64,000 nt of DNA from Acidobacteriota bacterium (GTDB taxonomy: Bacteria; Acidobacteriota; Blastocatellia; RBC074), in NCBI GenBank assembly GCA_016196035.1, contig JACPYM010000029.1:62001-126000 (forward strand). Reading direction: 5' to 3'. Of this stretch, positions 1 to 11,640 are shown in pieces (within the stretch, counting starts at the first letter, position 1; each line of letters starts with the position of its first letter). The notes beneath the pieces were generated by a model. The model saw nothing but the letters and a program-made list of their open reading frames with translations, searched no databases and had not been told where the DNA came from. The translations under genes and the position numbers were made by a program.

Positions 1-988
1 TGGCGAGCGCTTCGTGAATAGACGCGCGATGATAATTGGCGCGGCCGGTGAGAAAGCCATCATGGGATTCCAGCGCTTTGCGCGAAGGTTTGGTGTCCCA
101 CAGATCAACATAGCGTTTCAGGAAATGCAGCGCGCCGTCGTAAAGCCGCAATAGATTGCCTTGCAATTGCACGCGTTCGACGAGGGGCGCATTGGCAGCG
201 TGGCCGCTGACGCGCATGAGTTGCAGGCTGGCTTGCGGCAGCAATTTGGCAACGCGTTCGTTCTGGCCAAAGAGCAACAACCCGCCCACAGTCGGCAATA
301 ACACCTCGCCGAATTTGATTACCAAGCCCATCTCACGCAACACCGCATCGGTCGGAAAGCCTTTGGTGGACTCACCCCAGTAACCGGGATTGACGCCGCG
401 CACATAGCTCCAAAACAGCGATTCATCAATGTCTTTTTCAAGTTCGGCCTGAAAGACCAGCGCATATTCAAAACGTGACGGATGAGTTTCGCCATAAACG
501 CGGGCAAGTTCTTCGCGGGTTGTTTCGCGTTTGATGGCGCCTTCGCGCAGATAGAATTTGTCGTCGAGCGTGCGATGCGGGCGATTGTGGGCGTCTACTT
601 CCAGCACGACGACGCGCCGACCGCTGTCAAAGGCGACTTTATTGATGTACGGAAAGACGGGCGGTCGGATTTGGGTGGCGCAAATCTCACGCAGTTTTTC
701 TTCGACGTCTTCGACATCGTCAACGCCCTCGATGCGCAGTTGGTCATTGACACCGAAGATGATTGCTCCGCCTTCGGTATTAGCCAGCGCAATGATCTCT
801 GCCGTGATCTTTTCGGCGTTGCTGAAGCGGACTTTTAATTCGAGGTAGGTGTCTTCGCCGCCACGAATCAGGCGCACTAACTCCAGGCGCGAGGTCGCTT
901 GCAGAGGCACATCGAATTGATAGGCGTGATAAGAGCGTTCAGAACCAGGGGCGTGGCGATGAGCATTATTGAAGCGTTTGCGGCCCAT
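1..988 (-). CDS. AlbA_2 (Schlafen-like) domain protein, 3' end outside window
   Basis: Minus-strand frame open from ATG at 988 to the window edge, so the C-terminus is missing. The protein starts MGRKRFNNAH. Around residues 35-150 it has the layout of the AlbA_2 putative nucleic-acid-binding domain (COG2865 type): an ELVRLIRGGEDTYLELK segment near residue 50, ALANTEGGAIIFGVND near residue 80, then FYLREGAIKRE. The following region resembles the ATP-dependent helicase/transcriptional-regulator-like part of COG2865 proteins. An in-frame stop at 1034-1036 makes ATG 988 the first available ATG; no strong Shine-Dalgarno sequence is seen. Role unknown; family members are usually called transcriptional regulators or RNA-binding proteins on weak evidence. 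Confidence 0.8.
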   Translation of the reverse strand, partial: MGRKRFNNAHRHAPGSERSYHAYQFDVPLQATSRLELVRLIRGGEDTYLELKVRFSNAEKITAEIIALANTEGGAIIFGVNDQLRIEGVDDVEDVEEKLREICATQIRPPVFPYINKVAFDSGRRVVVLEVDAHNRPHRTLDDKFYLREGAIKRETTREELARVYGETHPSRFEYALVFQAELEKDIDESLFWSYVRGVNPGYWGESTKGFPTDAVLREMGLVIKFGEVLLPTVGGLLLFGQNERVAKLLPQASLQLMRVSGHAANAPLVERVQLQGNLLRLYDGALHFLKRYVDLWDTKPSRKALESHDGFLTGRANYHRASIHEALA

Positions 989-1132
989 GGCGGATGGTAA
1001 AACAACGCGGGCGGCGTTGCGGGAAACGAGGCGTTAAAACAGTTTGAGCGGAGTACGCATCGCCAATGGATTGTGACGAACGATGGGTCTCCGCTCAGTA
1101 AATTCGCGTTACCAGTTGCGTGACTGGAAAAA

Positions 1133-1303
1133 CTACTTGGGCAATTCAGGTTTCTTTTCGTCAGGATCTTCGTGCATGCCCTGCTTGAAGTTGCGGATGC
1201 CTTCACCCATGCCTTTCATCAAGCCGGGCAGGCGGCTGCCGCCGAAGAGGATCAGAACGATCACCAGCAGGACAATCATTTCCGTTGGACCTAAGCCAAA
1301 CAT
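1133..1303 (-). CDS. tatA: Sec-independent translocase subunit TatA/TatE
   Basis: A 56-aa protein with one N-terminal membrane helix (MIVLLVIVLILFGGSRLPGL), the FG-x-x-x-LP hinge after it, and an amphipathic then charged tail (MGEGIRNFKQGM). This is the full TatA/E pattern and forms the protein-conducting oligomer of the twin-arginine pathway. The start at 1303 is chosen because GGAG lies 8 nt upstream; an upstream in-frame ATG at 1360 would add 19 residues that do not fit TatA. tatB/tatC are not in the window. A likely substrate here is the RR-signal oxidoreductase at 12141. Confidence 0.93.
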   Translation of the reverse strand: MFGLGPTEMIVLLVIVLILFGGSRLPGLMKGMGEGIRNFKQGMHEDPDEKKPELPK

Positions 1304-1580
1304 AAGCGTCTCCTTGAATAAAACATACGTGACAAGCTTGCCAGTCGAAAGCGCAGGCATTCTAGCTTTATCTTTCGCGGCTCCGCAAGAGCGTCAATTC
1401 GCAAAATCTTGCTGTGCACTAGCGGGGATGCTATAGTCCAAGTGTTCTAATGATGCTTGATTTACAAGCCTATCTGCGCTGGTGCCCCGGTTTCTGAGCC
1501 GGTTTTCGGTCGTGTGGCCGGGAAGTTTAGCGAGCACCTTTATCAAGATCATTTTTCGAGGTCATTTAGGAGGAAATACG
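1304..1580. promoter_or_regulatory. Divergent intergenic region between tatA and the YtxH gene
   Basis: About 280 bases without a gene separating two divergently transcribed genes. It must hold both promoters. I see SD sites at each end (GGAG for tatA, AGGAGG for the YtxH gene) but no promoter boxes I would defend. Confidence 0.45.
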
Positions 1581-2006
1581 ATGGCAGACGAAAACAATGG
1601 CAGTGACAAGCTGGTCTATTTTTTGATTGGCGCGGGGATCGGCGCCGTGACAGCGTTGTTGTTTGCGCCCAAACCGGGGAGCGAGTTACGCGCCGATTTG
1701 GCCGACGCGACCAAACGCAGCTTGGATCAGGCGCGTGATACCACCCGCGAATTGAACGAGCGCGCCACCGAGCTATATCAAACGGGCGTTGAACGCGCGA
1801 GCGACATCGCCGCCCGCAGTCGCGAAGCCGTCACCGATTTGAATGCGCGTAGCCGGGACACGGTCAATGAATTGACCGAACGCGGCAAAGAACTGGTCAA
1901 TCGCCAGAAATCGCAAATTCAGGCCGCCTTGGAAGCCGGCAAACAAGGCTACTTGGAAGCGAAGCAGTCTGATCAATCGAAGGCGGCTTTTGAGGATAAC
2001 GCTTAG
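1581..2006 (+). CDS. YtxH domain-containing protein
   Basis: 141-aa protein. ATG 1581 follows an excellent SD (AGGAGG, 6-7 nt upstream); the frame stays open upstream to 1482 but without another SD. N-terminal LVYFLIGAGIGAVTALLFAPKPGSELR is the YtxH signature: a short glycine-rich membrane helix followed by FAPKSG-like motif. The rest is a repetitive amphipathic helix with many AR/ER/TEL repeats, typical of YtxH/gas-vesicle GvpP-like stress proteins. Probably membrane-anchored; precise role unknown. Pairs with the downstream gene. Confidence 0.88.
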   Translation: MADENNGSDKLVYFLIGAGIGAVTALLFAPKPGSELRADLADATKRSLDQARDTTRELNERATELYQTGVERASDIAARSREAVTDLNARSRDTVNELTERGKELVNRQKSQIQAALEAGKQGYLEAKQSDQSKAAFEDNA

Positions 2007-2016
2007 TTGAAAAAGC

Positions 2017-2083
2017 GGTCGGTGGTCGTGGTCAATGGTCAATTACTAAAGCTGACCACTGACCACCGGCCATTGACCACTGA
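2017..2083. repeat. Degenerate inverted repeat of the TGGTCA/TGACCA type
   Basis: Between the YtxH stop and the next start, a left arm built from repeated GGTCGGTGGTC and GGTCAATGGTCA words (2017-2041) faces a right arm of TGACCACTGACCACC words (2053-2083). The arms are short-period tandem repeats that are reverse complements of each other. The right arm ends about 10 nt before the likely GTG start at 2094. Confidence 0.75.
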
Positions 2084-2093
2084 GGTATTCGCA

Positions 2094-2648
2094 GTGGATA
2101 ACACGCTGACCATCGTCACCGCCATCGGTGTTGCGGTTTTGTTGCTTGTGCAAGTGGGTGTTTTTGTCGGCTTGTATTTCCTGGCGCGCCGCGTCGTGGC
2201 GGTTGTCGAACAGGCTTCCAAGTTGCAAACGCGGGCCGAGTATTTGATGAACAACACCGAGCCGCTCCTGAAGATGGCGCAGGGAATGATGGGCGAATTG
2301 AAACAGGCTACCGGCTATTTGACCCAGGGCGTGCAACACATTACTGCAATCACCGAGATGGCCAAAGACGAAGCTGCCGAAGTGCGCCATCTGCTGGGTG
2401 ATTCCACCGCCTTGGCCAAACGCGAAGTCGAACGCGCCCGCTTGCAAGTGGACAAAGTGCAAACCACCATCTCCACGGCGACGGATCAATTTGAACGCGC
2501 GACCGAACTGGTGCAGCACAGCGTGCTCGAACCGGTGCGCGAGTTTTCTTATGTAATGGCCGGCGTGCAGCGCGCGTTGGAAGTGTTAATGGCAGGCCGC
2601 CGCTTGCCGGTTGACCGCGTGTATCAGGACGAAGAAATGTTCATTTAG
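2094..2648 (+). CDS. DUF948-like membrane coiled-coil protein
   Basis: 184-aa protein assuming GTG 2094, preceded by GAGG; an upstream start at 2007 would translate the inverted repeat, so I reject it. Residues about 5-27 form one membrane helix (IVTAIGVAVLLLVQVGVFVG); the remainder is a long amphipathic helix (QASKLQTRAEYLMNNTEPLL, then repeated AxxE/RxQ heptad-like runs). This resembles DUF948 proteins, often found beside YtxH genes. Likely a membrane-tethered partner of the YtxH protein. Function not known. Confidence 0.75.
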   Translation: MDNTLTIVTAIGVAVLLLVQVGVFVGLYFLARRVVAVVEQASKLQTRAEYLMNNTEPLLKMAQGMMGELKQATGYLTQGVQHITAITEMAKDEAAEVRHLLGDSTALAKREVERARLQVDKVQTTISTATDQFERATELVQHSVLEPVREFSYVMAGVQRALEVLMAGRRLPVDRVYQDEEMFI

Positions 2649-2745
2649 CGCGCCGCATTGCGGCATTGGGCGGCCTTTGGTTTTTGTAACTGGAAGTCAG
2701 TCGCTAAACTCAAACCCTTGGCCGGAAGATCAATTCCACGCAATC

Positions 2746-3279
2746 CTATTTTGCCGCCCATTCCACCTTCGTCAGCGAAAAGCTGAGTTTACGTTCGTCG
2801 GTGGATTGTTTGTCCACAAGTTTGGGCACAAAGAATTTGTCGCTTTCCAGCGTCAGTTGCGAATACGCGCCGTTGGTTTGTTTGGCGGCAGGAATGTCGA
2901 ACTCTTTTTCCAGTTGCGGCTTCTCTTTGGTGGCCGTGAATTGATCGAGCGTTTCGCCGTTGAATTTGATCGTGAGCTTGACGGGGCCGCTGATCACATC
3001 GGTTGGGACTTTGCCGGCAATTTTGAGCCGCATCGCGGTGCGCTGATTTTTCAATTCGATGCTGCCGCTTTCCGCCATCCAGCGCCACGTCCCGCTTTCC
3101 GGCGTGCCTTCCATCGGCGAGAATCCCGTGCCATAACTGATGTCGGGCTTGGGCGTGGGCGCTGCCGGGGAGCTGGGCGTTGCGGGATTGTTTTCGGCGG
3201 GTTTGGGTGTGCTATCGCTGCAAGCGGCGAGACAAAACAGCGAGAAACAGCTTAGGGTTGCTATCATTGTTTTCAGCAT
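2746..3279 (-). CDS. Putative lipoprotein of unknown function
   Basis: 177 aa from ATG 3279. The N-terminus is a lipoprotein signal: positive MLKTM, hydrophobic core and lipobox LAAC with Cys about residue 19. A Pro/Ala/Thr/Ser-rich linker follows (KPAENNPATPSSPAAPTPKP), then a globular C-terminal part about residues 50-177 with no motif I recognise. Upstream in-frame ATGs at 3354 and 3297 would push the signal inward, so they are unlikely. Transcribed divergently from recF. Confidence 0.75.
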   Translation of the reverse strand: MLKTMIATLSCFSLFCLAACSDSTPKPAENNPATPSSPAAPTPKPDISYGTGFSPMEGTPESGTWRWMAESGSIELKNQRTAMRLKIAGKVPTDVISGPVKLTIKFNGETLDQFTATKEKPQLEKEFDIPAAKQTNGAYSQLTLESDKFFVPKLVDKQSTDERKLSFSLTKVEWAAK

Positions 3280-3438
3280 AAGGCTACAATTCTCCATTAA
3301 GTTGGGGTGGTTGATCGCTGGCCTGATTAGGCGCAGTCGAAACAGACTCTCCACTCATCATTGCGCGTTGTGATAATGCATGCTTGAACAGCTTTTAGCG
3401 ACGCGCCTTTGCCCTGTCAAGCTGCCGCACCATCACGA

Positions 3439-4773
3439 ATGTTTTTGCAACGCCTCGAATCCTTCCACTTTCGCAACCTCACCGGCGCCATCGAATTCGC
3501 CCCCGGTCTCAATGTGATTTACGGCCAGAACGCCCAAGGCAAAAGCTCCTGGCTCGAAGCCGTCTACCTGTTGGCCACGACCAAATCGTTTCGCACGAAG
3601 TATCCCAAAGAGGCTATTCAACACGGCCTGACCGAGGCCATCTTGCGTGGCACGGTCGCGCGCGGCAATCTCACCAAAGACCTGCAACTGCTCATTACCG
3701 ACTCAGTCAAACAATCCTTCATCAACTGCAAGCGCGAGCCGGTGACGCGCTATTTGGGCAATCTGGATGCGATTGCTTTCACCGCCGATGAAGTGGAGAT
3801 CGTGCGCGGCGCGCCCGAAGCGCGGCGGCGCTTTCTGGATCGCGGGTTGGTGGGGACGCTGCCATCATATCTGGGCACGCTTAGCGAATATGGCCGTGTG
3901 CTGAAACAGAAAAATGCGCTGTTACGCGAAGCAGCACAGGCTGATGACCCGACACGCTATTTCGACATGCTGCAACCGTGGAATGATCAGTTGGTCGAAT
4001 TGGGTACCGAGATTCACGGGCTGCGGCTGGGTTACGTTGAGAAATTGCAGGCGCAGTTAAAACCGGAATTATTTCAGCATGAACAGATCACGATCCGCTA
4101 TCGCTCATCGCTGGAAGGCAAGGGCGACCTGGGTGCGTATGCCGCTTTGTTCCGCGAACGGCTGCAATTGCGCCTGAAAAATGAGATCGTGATTGGCTAT
4201 GCGCTGGTGGGGCCGCACCGCGATGATTTGGAGGTACTGTTTGACGGCTATGAGATTGCAAAATATGGCAGTTCGGGGCAACAACGTAGCGCCCTGCTCA
4301 TTCTTGATCTAGCGCAGATGAGCGTGTACCATACAGTGTTTGAAGAATATCCGCTTTTTCTAGTGGATGACATAGACGCGGAATTGGATCGGGAACGGAT
4401 CGGGATTTTGCTGGATTACCTGGATGGCAAAGCCCAAACGCTGGTCTCGACCTCGAAGCATTCGATTGCCGAACGTTACCGCGCCCGCGCCCAGACGCAT
4501 TGGGTAGTCGCCGGGCAAGTGATTGAAGATAAAGAATTAAATCGGGATTTGGGCCAGACCGAAAGGGAACCGGCGCTTGCAGACCCTGCGCCGCTCCTAC
4601 AAGCGCCTTCCACGCAAGCGCCAGATGCCCAGTTGGTCGGCACGCCTGCCCTCTCAAAAACGGATTCGCCAGATACTGAGACGCTGGATTGGTTGCGACA
4701 AGAGGAAACGGCGGTGAACGTTGCGCCACCAAATGATAATGATGCTGAAGACAGACATCGCGCACCGTTCTAA
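3439..4773 (+). CDS. recF: DNA replication and repair protein RecF, with extended C-terminal tail
   Basis: SMC-like ATPase that loads RecA at gaps together with RecO/RecR. Visible motifs: N-terminal FLQRLESFHFRNL, Walker A GQNAQGKSS near residue 31, PHRDDLEV in the middle, ABC signature KYGSSGQQRSALL, and Walker B with FLVDDIDAELD near residue 315. Start chosen at ATG 3439 because RecF proteins begin at the strand before FRNL. The family normally ends about residue 365; this protein has roughly 75 extra residues rich in P, A, D and Q (DPAPLLQAPSTQAPDAQ). The neighbouring gyrB downstream is the classical recF-gyrB order. Confidence 0.93.
   Translation: MFLQRLESFHFRNLTGAIEFAPGLNVIYGQNAQGKSSWLEAVYLLATTKSFRTKYPKEAIQHGLTEAILRGTVARGNLTKDLQLLITDSVKQSFINCKREPVTRYLGNLDAIAFTADEVEIVRGAPEARRRFLDRGLVGTLPSYLGTLSEYGRVLKQKNALLREAAQADDPTRYFDMLQPWNDQLVELGTEIHGLRLGYVEKLQAQLKPELFQHEQITIRYRSSLEGKGDLGAYAALFRERLQLRLKNEIVIGYALVGPHRDDLEVLFDGYEIAKYGSSGQQRSALLILDLAQMSVYHTVFEEYPLFLVDDIDAELDRERIGILLDYLDGKAQTLVSTSKHSIAERYRARAQTHWVVAGQVIEDKELNRDLGQTEREPALADPAPLLQAPSTQAPDAQLVGTPALSKTDSPDTETLDWLRQEETAVNVAPPNDNDAEDRHRAPF
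4573..4618. repeat. Palindromic repeat inside the recF tail
   Basis: The arms GGCGCTTGCAG and CTACAAGCGCC enclose a GC-rich core inside the non-conserved recF tail. The composition resembles an intergenic REP-like sequence that has become translated. This is an impression from the sequence; no other copy was found in the window. Confidence 0.4.
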
Positions 4774-4787
4774 TCGCCCTCGGCATG

Positions 4788-7374
<2,587 letters not shown>

Positions 7375-7387
7375 GTCGTGATACGAC

Positions 7388-7420
7388 GCAGCCGATGGCA
7401 AACCAAGCCAATCGGCTGCG
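7388..7420. terminator. Stem-loop between convergent gyrB and methylase fragment
   Basis: CGCAGCCGAT (7388-7397) pairs with ATCGGCTGCG (7411-7420) across a 13-nt loop, immediately downstream of gyrB and of the converging minus-strand gene. There is no clear U-tract. Probably a shared transcription end point. Confidence 0.55.
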
Positions 7421-7453
7421 ACGCGTGGCATTTAGTGAACCCAACCCAGCGTT

Positions 7454-8128
7454 TTAACTGCTTGGCTTTCCCTGAATAAACCAACGGCGCAATACATCCA
7501 ACACTTGCTTCCGCAGCTTTTGCGTACCTGCGCGCACTTCAGCCAATTCCTCCAAGCGGGTTTGCCCCTTCTCCAATCTGGCTTTCAATTCAGTCAACAA
7601 CCGCTGGCAATCTTTTTCCGACGCGGGGACGACTATCTCACCACGTAAACCCACCTGAGCGATGGCAAAAAGCAATTCGGCTTCGGCGCGGGTGTCGCAT
7701 ACCAGATGCGCTTTGCCTTTCTTGCCGAAGTAAAGCGTCGTGGCTTCAAAGAAGTTGGCAGCGTCTGGCAGTTGAGCGTCGCCTTCTGGTAATTCGCGCG
7801 CTTTGGCGGAGCGGCTTTGCGCCACCAGCCATTCGTGCAGCGGCTGTTGCCAGTGGGCTTCGAGTTCTGTCCAGGCGTCTTGCGCCAGTTGATTGGCGGA
7901 GACTGCCGTGCGGTTGCTCTGGCGGCGTTGCTCCATCTTTTGCACTTCGACAATGCGAATGGCGCGGAAGTGCAGCGCGACTTCACGGTAAAGCCGGTCA
8001 ATCAAGGCGGCGCGCTCCTGCGCGTCGGTGACGCCCAGCAATTCAAAGACAGCATCGTCTAACGCGCGGCGGTCGGCTTGCTGCAATTCGCGCGGCAAGC
8101 CCAGCGGCAGCTTGGCGGCTTCGCGCAC
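7454..8128 (-). CDS. C-terminal portion of the type IIG-like methylase, separated by an in-frame TAG
   Basis: 224 aa if started at GTG 8128, but the same frame is open back to the TAG at 8189-8191 that ends the preceding methylase gene, with 20 sense codons in between and no gap in the reading phase. The sequence ([14 protein letters not shown], then an LYREV segment) looks like the C-terminal target-recognition/helical end of Eco57I-like type IIG enzymes. I infer it was one protein with the upstream gene. Whether this piece is translated separately is not decidable; no good SD precedes GTG 8128. Confidence 0.7.
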   Translation of the reverse strand: MREAAKLPLGLPRELQQADRRALDDAVFELLGVTDAQERAALIDRLYREVALHFRAIRIVEVQKMEQRRQSNRTAVSANQLAQDAWTELEAHWQQPLHEWLVAQSRSAKARELPEGDAQLPDAANFFEATTLYFGKKGKAHLVCDTRAEAELLFAIAQVGLRGEIVVPASEKDCQRLLTELKARLEKGQTRLEELAEVRAGTQKLRKQVLDVLRRWFIQGKPSS

Positions 8129-8188
8129 CTCTTCGGCAGTGTGGCATTGCAGAAAGGCTTCTTCGACCAGATGCGTAACTTCGCGTTG

Positions 8189-11100
8189 CTACAGGGCGGC
8201 GAATGCGGTTTCGAGCCGTTGCAGTAGGGCTTCAGTGATGTGGCGTGGGTCGGGGATTTCGATCAGCACGGTATCCACGACTTCGGTCTTGAGATTGCCT
8301 TCTGTACCTGCGTAACGCCCAAAGAAACATTTGATCAAAGCGATCAATGTTGAATTGAGCAGTGGCATCAAGGCGCGCGTTGCCAGCGACGAACCAAGCA
8401 ATGAATGCAAATCGTAGAGATTGCAGTTGCAATTCAGGCTGTAAGTATTTGCTGGAATGATGTGCCGATACTGTTGCGACTTCGGCCAGAAACCAATACC
8501 AGTCTCAATTCCGGTTAAGTCGTACCAACGCGGACGGCCAGCGCATGTCGCGCGCTGCGGCACAGGCACGCTTTTGGATTTCTTGGAAGCAAAGGTTTCC
8601 TTGCTGCCCCAGATAATGAACTTGTATGCGAGGGTTCCTTTGATCTCCTTCAATTCCTGATTGACCCACAGTACGACGCGATTGAGTTGTTCGGGGGTAA
8701 CAACCGGACGATCAACCTGCATCAGGCTGTGAACTTCTGGTTTAACGAAGTGGGCTTCGATGGGATGCAACGTATTGTCGCCACATCTGACAATGACCAA
8801 TTCGCCGCTGGCGACAGCGGCGCGACTACAACGATGCATCAGTGGCAAGATCTTCCATTCCGCTTCGGTCTGATATTTCGCCAACAACTCTGCCGAGACG
8901 TTGCGCGGCATAAAGAAAGCATCACAGCCGCTCGTGATGCCGCGTTTGATCGTGGCGACATCGCCCAGTCGCGTGAAGCGCGCGCCAAAGCGCCGCATCA
9001 CGTCGAAGTAAAAATCCGGCGCGCGCAAATAGCGCCCCCACTTGCCGCCGCCGTATTCGCTTTGGTTCGTAGGCAGCGCCACCTGACCGGTTTCGCGTGC
9101 GGGGACGTCATCGGTTTCTTCAAAGTCCTCTTCGTCTTCTGCCCCCGCTGTTGTCTGCTGTGCGGCGACGAGCACCTTTTGCCGGGCGAACATTTGCGCG
9201 ACTGAAAGCCCTTCTTGCCAGAGTTCGCTTTGCGCGCGCTGCATGATGCGCCAGTCGTCAGTGCTTTGGTCGCTCCTGGCTTTGAGCATCAAATCGCGCA
9301 GCCGTTCTGCCGCAGCTTGCCGCAAAGGTTCCGCGCCTTCTTCGCGGCTGCCGCGCGCGCCGAGAATTTCTTTGAGCGGACGTTTGAGCCGCACGAAGCG
9401 TGTCAGGTTGGCGTTGCGTGCGGCTTCGTCATCGCAACGTTGCAGGATGACGGCGACGGTTTTGACGCGCGCGTCTTCGAACCACGGCTCGTCTACGCTC
9501 TCGATCAAAGCGACCAGCTTGAAGTAGCGCAGAATCCATTCCTGCAATGCAAACCCGTAGCGCGCATCAAGCCAACTCGATGAAACGAGAAAGCCGAACC
9601 AACCGTCCGCTTTCAAAAAACGCGCTGCCGCAGGCCAGAAATAAACGTGCAAGTCTGATTGTTTCGACAAGCCGATGCCCGGCCAGGCGCGTGTGACCAG
9701 TTCATACAAATGCTCTTTGGTTTGATCGCGGATGACGCCTTTAGCGGCTTTGGGAATTTCTTCGTGCCGCACGTAAGGCGGATTACCGACTACGGCATCG
9801 AGTGCGGGCAGCACAACGTCATAACGTTCCAGCTTGCCGCCGAGGGCGTGGCGCGGCAATTCACAAAACATCTTGTTTGGCTCGACAGTGAAGAAGTTGC
9901 GCCGGGCGATGCGCGGGTAATTCTCTTCGTTCGAGATGTTGCGCGCCGCCAGATTGAGCGTCGCCAGATGCGCCGGAAAAGGATTAATGTCGCATCCATA
10001 CAAGCCGCTGAGCAATTCCTGATTGGTCAGCCGTTTGTCGAGTTGATGTTTGCGGTAATAAGCGCGGACCAGAAAGCTGCCCGATCCGCAGGCCGGATCG
10101 AGTACGGCAGCGTCGGCGCGGCGAATGCAAAAGGCGTTGATAACATCCACCAAATCTTCGTCGGTGTAATGCTGGCCGAACTTATGGCGTTCTTCGGGGC
10201 TAATGAGCTTTTGAAAGACGCCGCCCAAAATATCGGTCGGGACTTCCTTGAAGTTGAACTTGTCTATCGCGACGATGAACTTGCCCCAGGCTTCGAGCGA
10301 ACCCGCACACGACAACGCCATCAGCGCCGATTCCTCTTTGCTTTCTGGAAAGAACACCGGTTCGTAATCGCCCGTGCGGTCAACGGCTTCCTCAAAGCGC
10401 GCCCGCAAGTAATCAAGCGCCAGTTGCGGCGTATCGGCATTACGCGGCAGTTTCAATTCGGGCAGCCGGTTGCGCGCCCGCACGGCTTGATAAAACAGGA
10501 TGCGATTGCTGAGCACGTAACACATGCTGCGCGCGGTGCGGTCAATCATGTCGCGCCACGATTCCGGGTCGCTGCGGTCGAAGTTCCATTGCTGTTCGAT
10601 CATCCATTTGATTAACAGCGCGTCGAACTCTTTGTTGCGGCTGGCTTCGACTTCCAAGTAATCGCGCAACTCACGCACTGGCCCCAGCGGGCCTGAGAGA
10701 TGCGTTTCGAGTACGGCGATGTAAAACTCGGCAGGCGGTTGGCCGAGATTGGGTTTGACGCCCTGATAAATTTCGCTGAAGTCCGCGAAGAATTTGGGCA
10801 GAAACTCATCACGCAATTTCTGGCTGACCAATTCGCGCGCCACATCGGTCGGCTTGTTCAGTTCGAGGCCGAGCCGCCATTGCCCAATGCACCGCTCGTG
10901 CATGGATTCGGCGTCCCACAACGAACGATCAAAGAGCGCCAGATGCTCGACGTTCCAGGTGAAAAAGTAGCGGCAGTTTTCGGCGGTGGCTTTGTTGAAA
11001 GCGTCCTGCATCAGCGCCAGATCGAAGGGTGAGCGGCCTTGCGGTGTGCCGGGCAGTTTGACTTCGCCACACAAGGCCAGCTTGCCTTGCCCGCCCGATT

Positions 11101-11269
11101 GTCGCGCGTAAAAGCGCAGGTCTTGGCGCTTCTGGCTGCCGCGACCAAAGCTCTCGATGTCGGATGACCCCAAAGACAGACGCGGGTCTTCGTCAAAAAG
11201 CTTTTCCGCCCATTTCGCCACCTCGGCGCAAAAGGCGACTTCGTGTTTGCGAGCTGATTCTTTTGCCAT
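8189..11269 (-). CDS. Type IIG-like restriction/DNA adenine methyltransferase, truncated by in-frame TAG
   Basis: 1026 aa ending at an amber codon. The N-terminus has a possible nuclease-like region (GSSDIESFGRGSQKRQDLRFY...CGEVKLPG, a D-(E/C)xK-like signature about residues 35-72). AdoMet motif I is VLDPACGSGSFLVRAY near residue 390 and motif IV is NPPY near residue 496, the N6-adenine methylase signature. About residues 720-1026 resemble a TaqI-type recognition domain. Such enzymes fuse nuclease, methylase and specificity in one chain and usually run to about 1,200-1,300 aa; here the missing end lies just beyond the TAG. No separate restriction gene is adjacent. Confidence 0.85.
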   Translation of the reverse strand: MAKESARKHEVAFCAEVAKWAEKLFDEDPRLSLGSSDIESFGRGSQKRQDLRFYARQSGGQGKLALCGEVKLPGTPQGRSPFDLALMQDAFNKATAENCRYFFTWNVEHLALFDRSLWDAESMHERCIGQWRLGLELNKPTDVARELVSQKLRDEFLPKFFADFSEIYQGVKPNLGQPPAEFYIAVLETHLSGPLGPVRELRDYLEVEASRNKEFDALLIKWMIEQQWNFDRSDPESWRDMIDRTARSMCYVLSNRILFYQAVRARNRLPELKLPRNADTPQLALDYLRARFEEAVDRTGDYEPVFFPESKEESALMALSCAGSLEAWGKFIVAIDKFNFKEVPTDILGGVFQKLISPEERHKFGQHYTDEDLVDVINAFCIRRADAAVLDPACGSGSFLVRAYYRKHQLDKRLTNQELLSGLYGCDINPFPAHLATLNLAARNISNEENYPRIARRNFFTVEPNKMFCELPRHALGGKLERYDVVLPALDAVVGNPPYVRHEEIPKAAKGVIRDQTKEHLYELVTRAWPGIGLSKQSDLHVYFWPAAARFLKADGWFGFLVSSSWLDARYGFALQEWILRYFKLVALIESVDEPWFEDARVKTVAVILQRCDDEAARNANLTRFVRLKRPLKEILGARGSREEGAEPLRQAAAERLRDLMLKARSDQSTDDWRIMQRAQSELWQEGLSVAQMFARQKVLVAAQQTTAGAEDEEDFEETDDVPARETGQVALPTNQSEYGGGKWGRYLRAPDFYFDVMRRFGARFTRLGDVATIKRGITSGCDAFFMPRNVSAELLAKYQTEAEWKILPLMHRCSRAAVASGELVIVRCGDNTLHPIEAHFVKPEVHSLMQVDRPVVTPEQLNRVVLWVNQELKEIKGTLAYKFIIWGSKETFASKKSKSVPVPQRATCAGRPRWYDLTGIETGIGFWPKSQQYRHIIPANTYSLNCNCNLYDLHSLLGSSLATRALMPLLNSTLIALIKCFFGRYAGTEGNLKTEVVDTVLIEIPDPRHITEALLQRLETAFAAL

Positions 11270-11310
11270 TCGAGATTGTTACAGATTGCAGAGGTGCGTC
11301 ATTGATAGGA

Positions 11311-11640
11311 TTAGTCTTCGTCTCCAAAAATCGCGTCCACGTCTCTGGCCGCGTGCAGGATGCGCAGAATCTCGATGCGATTGCCGAGTGGGCGGTAGAA
11401 GATACGGTACTTATCGAAGCCTTTGATAGGCCACATGCGCACGTTGACGAGCATTGCATTGTTGAAGCGGCGGCGGTTGCCGATCTCCGGCATTTCACAG
11501 ATACGGTCAAAGGCCGCCAGCGTCGCGGTAAAGAAGCGGTCAGCGACTTCCCAGTCAGCAGCCTCGCAGAAGTAGGCAAACTGTTCGGCGAAATCGCTGC
11601 CCGCGTCTGCTGAAAGAAAGTAGCGCCGTTTCAGCTTCAT
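11311..11640 (-). CDS. parE: RelE/ParE-family toxin
   Basis: 109 aa from ATG 11640, which overlaps the antitoxin stop by ATGA. The fold markers of ParE are present: N-terminal helix SADAGSDFAEQFAYF, central PEIGNRRRF, then strands VRMWPIKGFDKYRIFYRPLGNRIEILRILHAARD, where the Y-R-I-F-Y and H-A-x-R-D end is typical. ParE toxins act on DNA gyrase; that is family knowledge. The longer frame from 11694 is ignored because it overlaps the antitoxin. Confidence 0.88.
   Translation of the reverse strand: MKLKRRYFLSADAGSDFAEQFAYFCEAADWEVADRFFTATLAAFDRICEMPEIGNRRRFNNAMLVNVRMWPIKGFDKYRIFYRPLGNRIEILRILHAARDVDAIFGDED

Noticed and set aside
8189-11269. BREX or other multi-gene defence island
   Set aside because: The methylase lacks BREX neighbours; only a toxin-antitoxin pair is adjacent.
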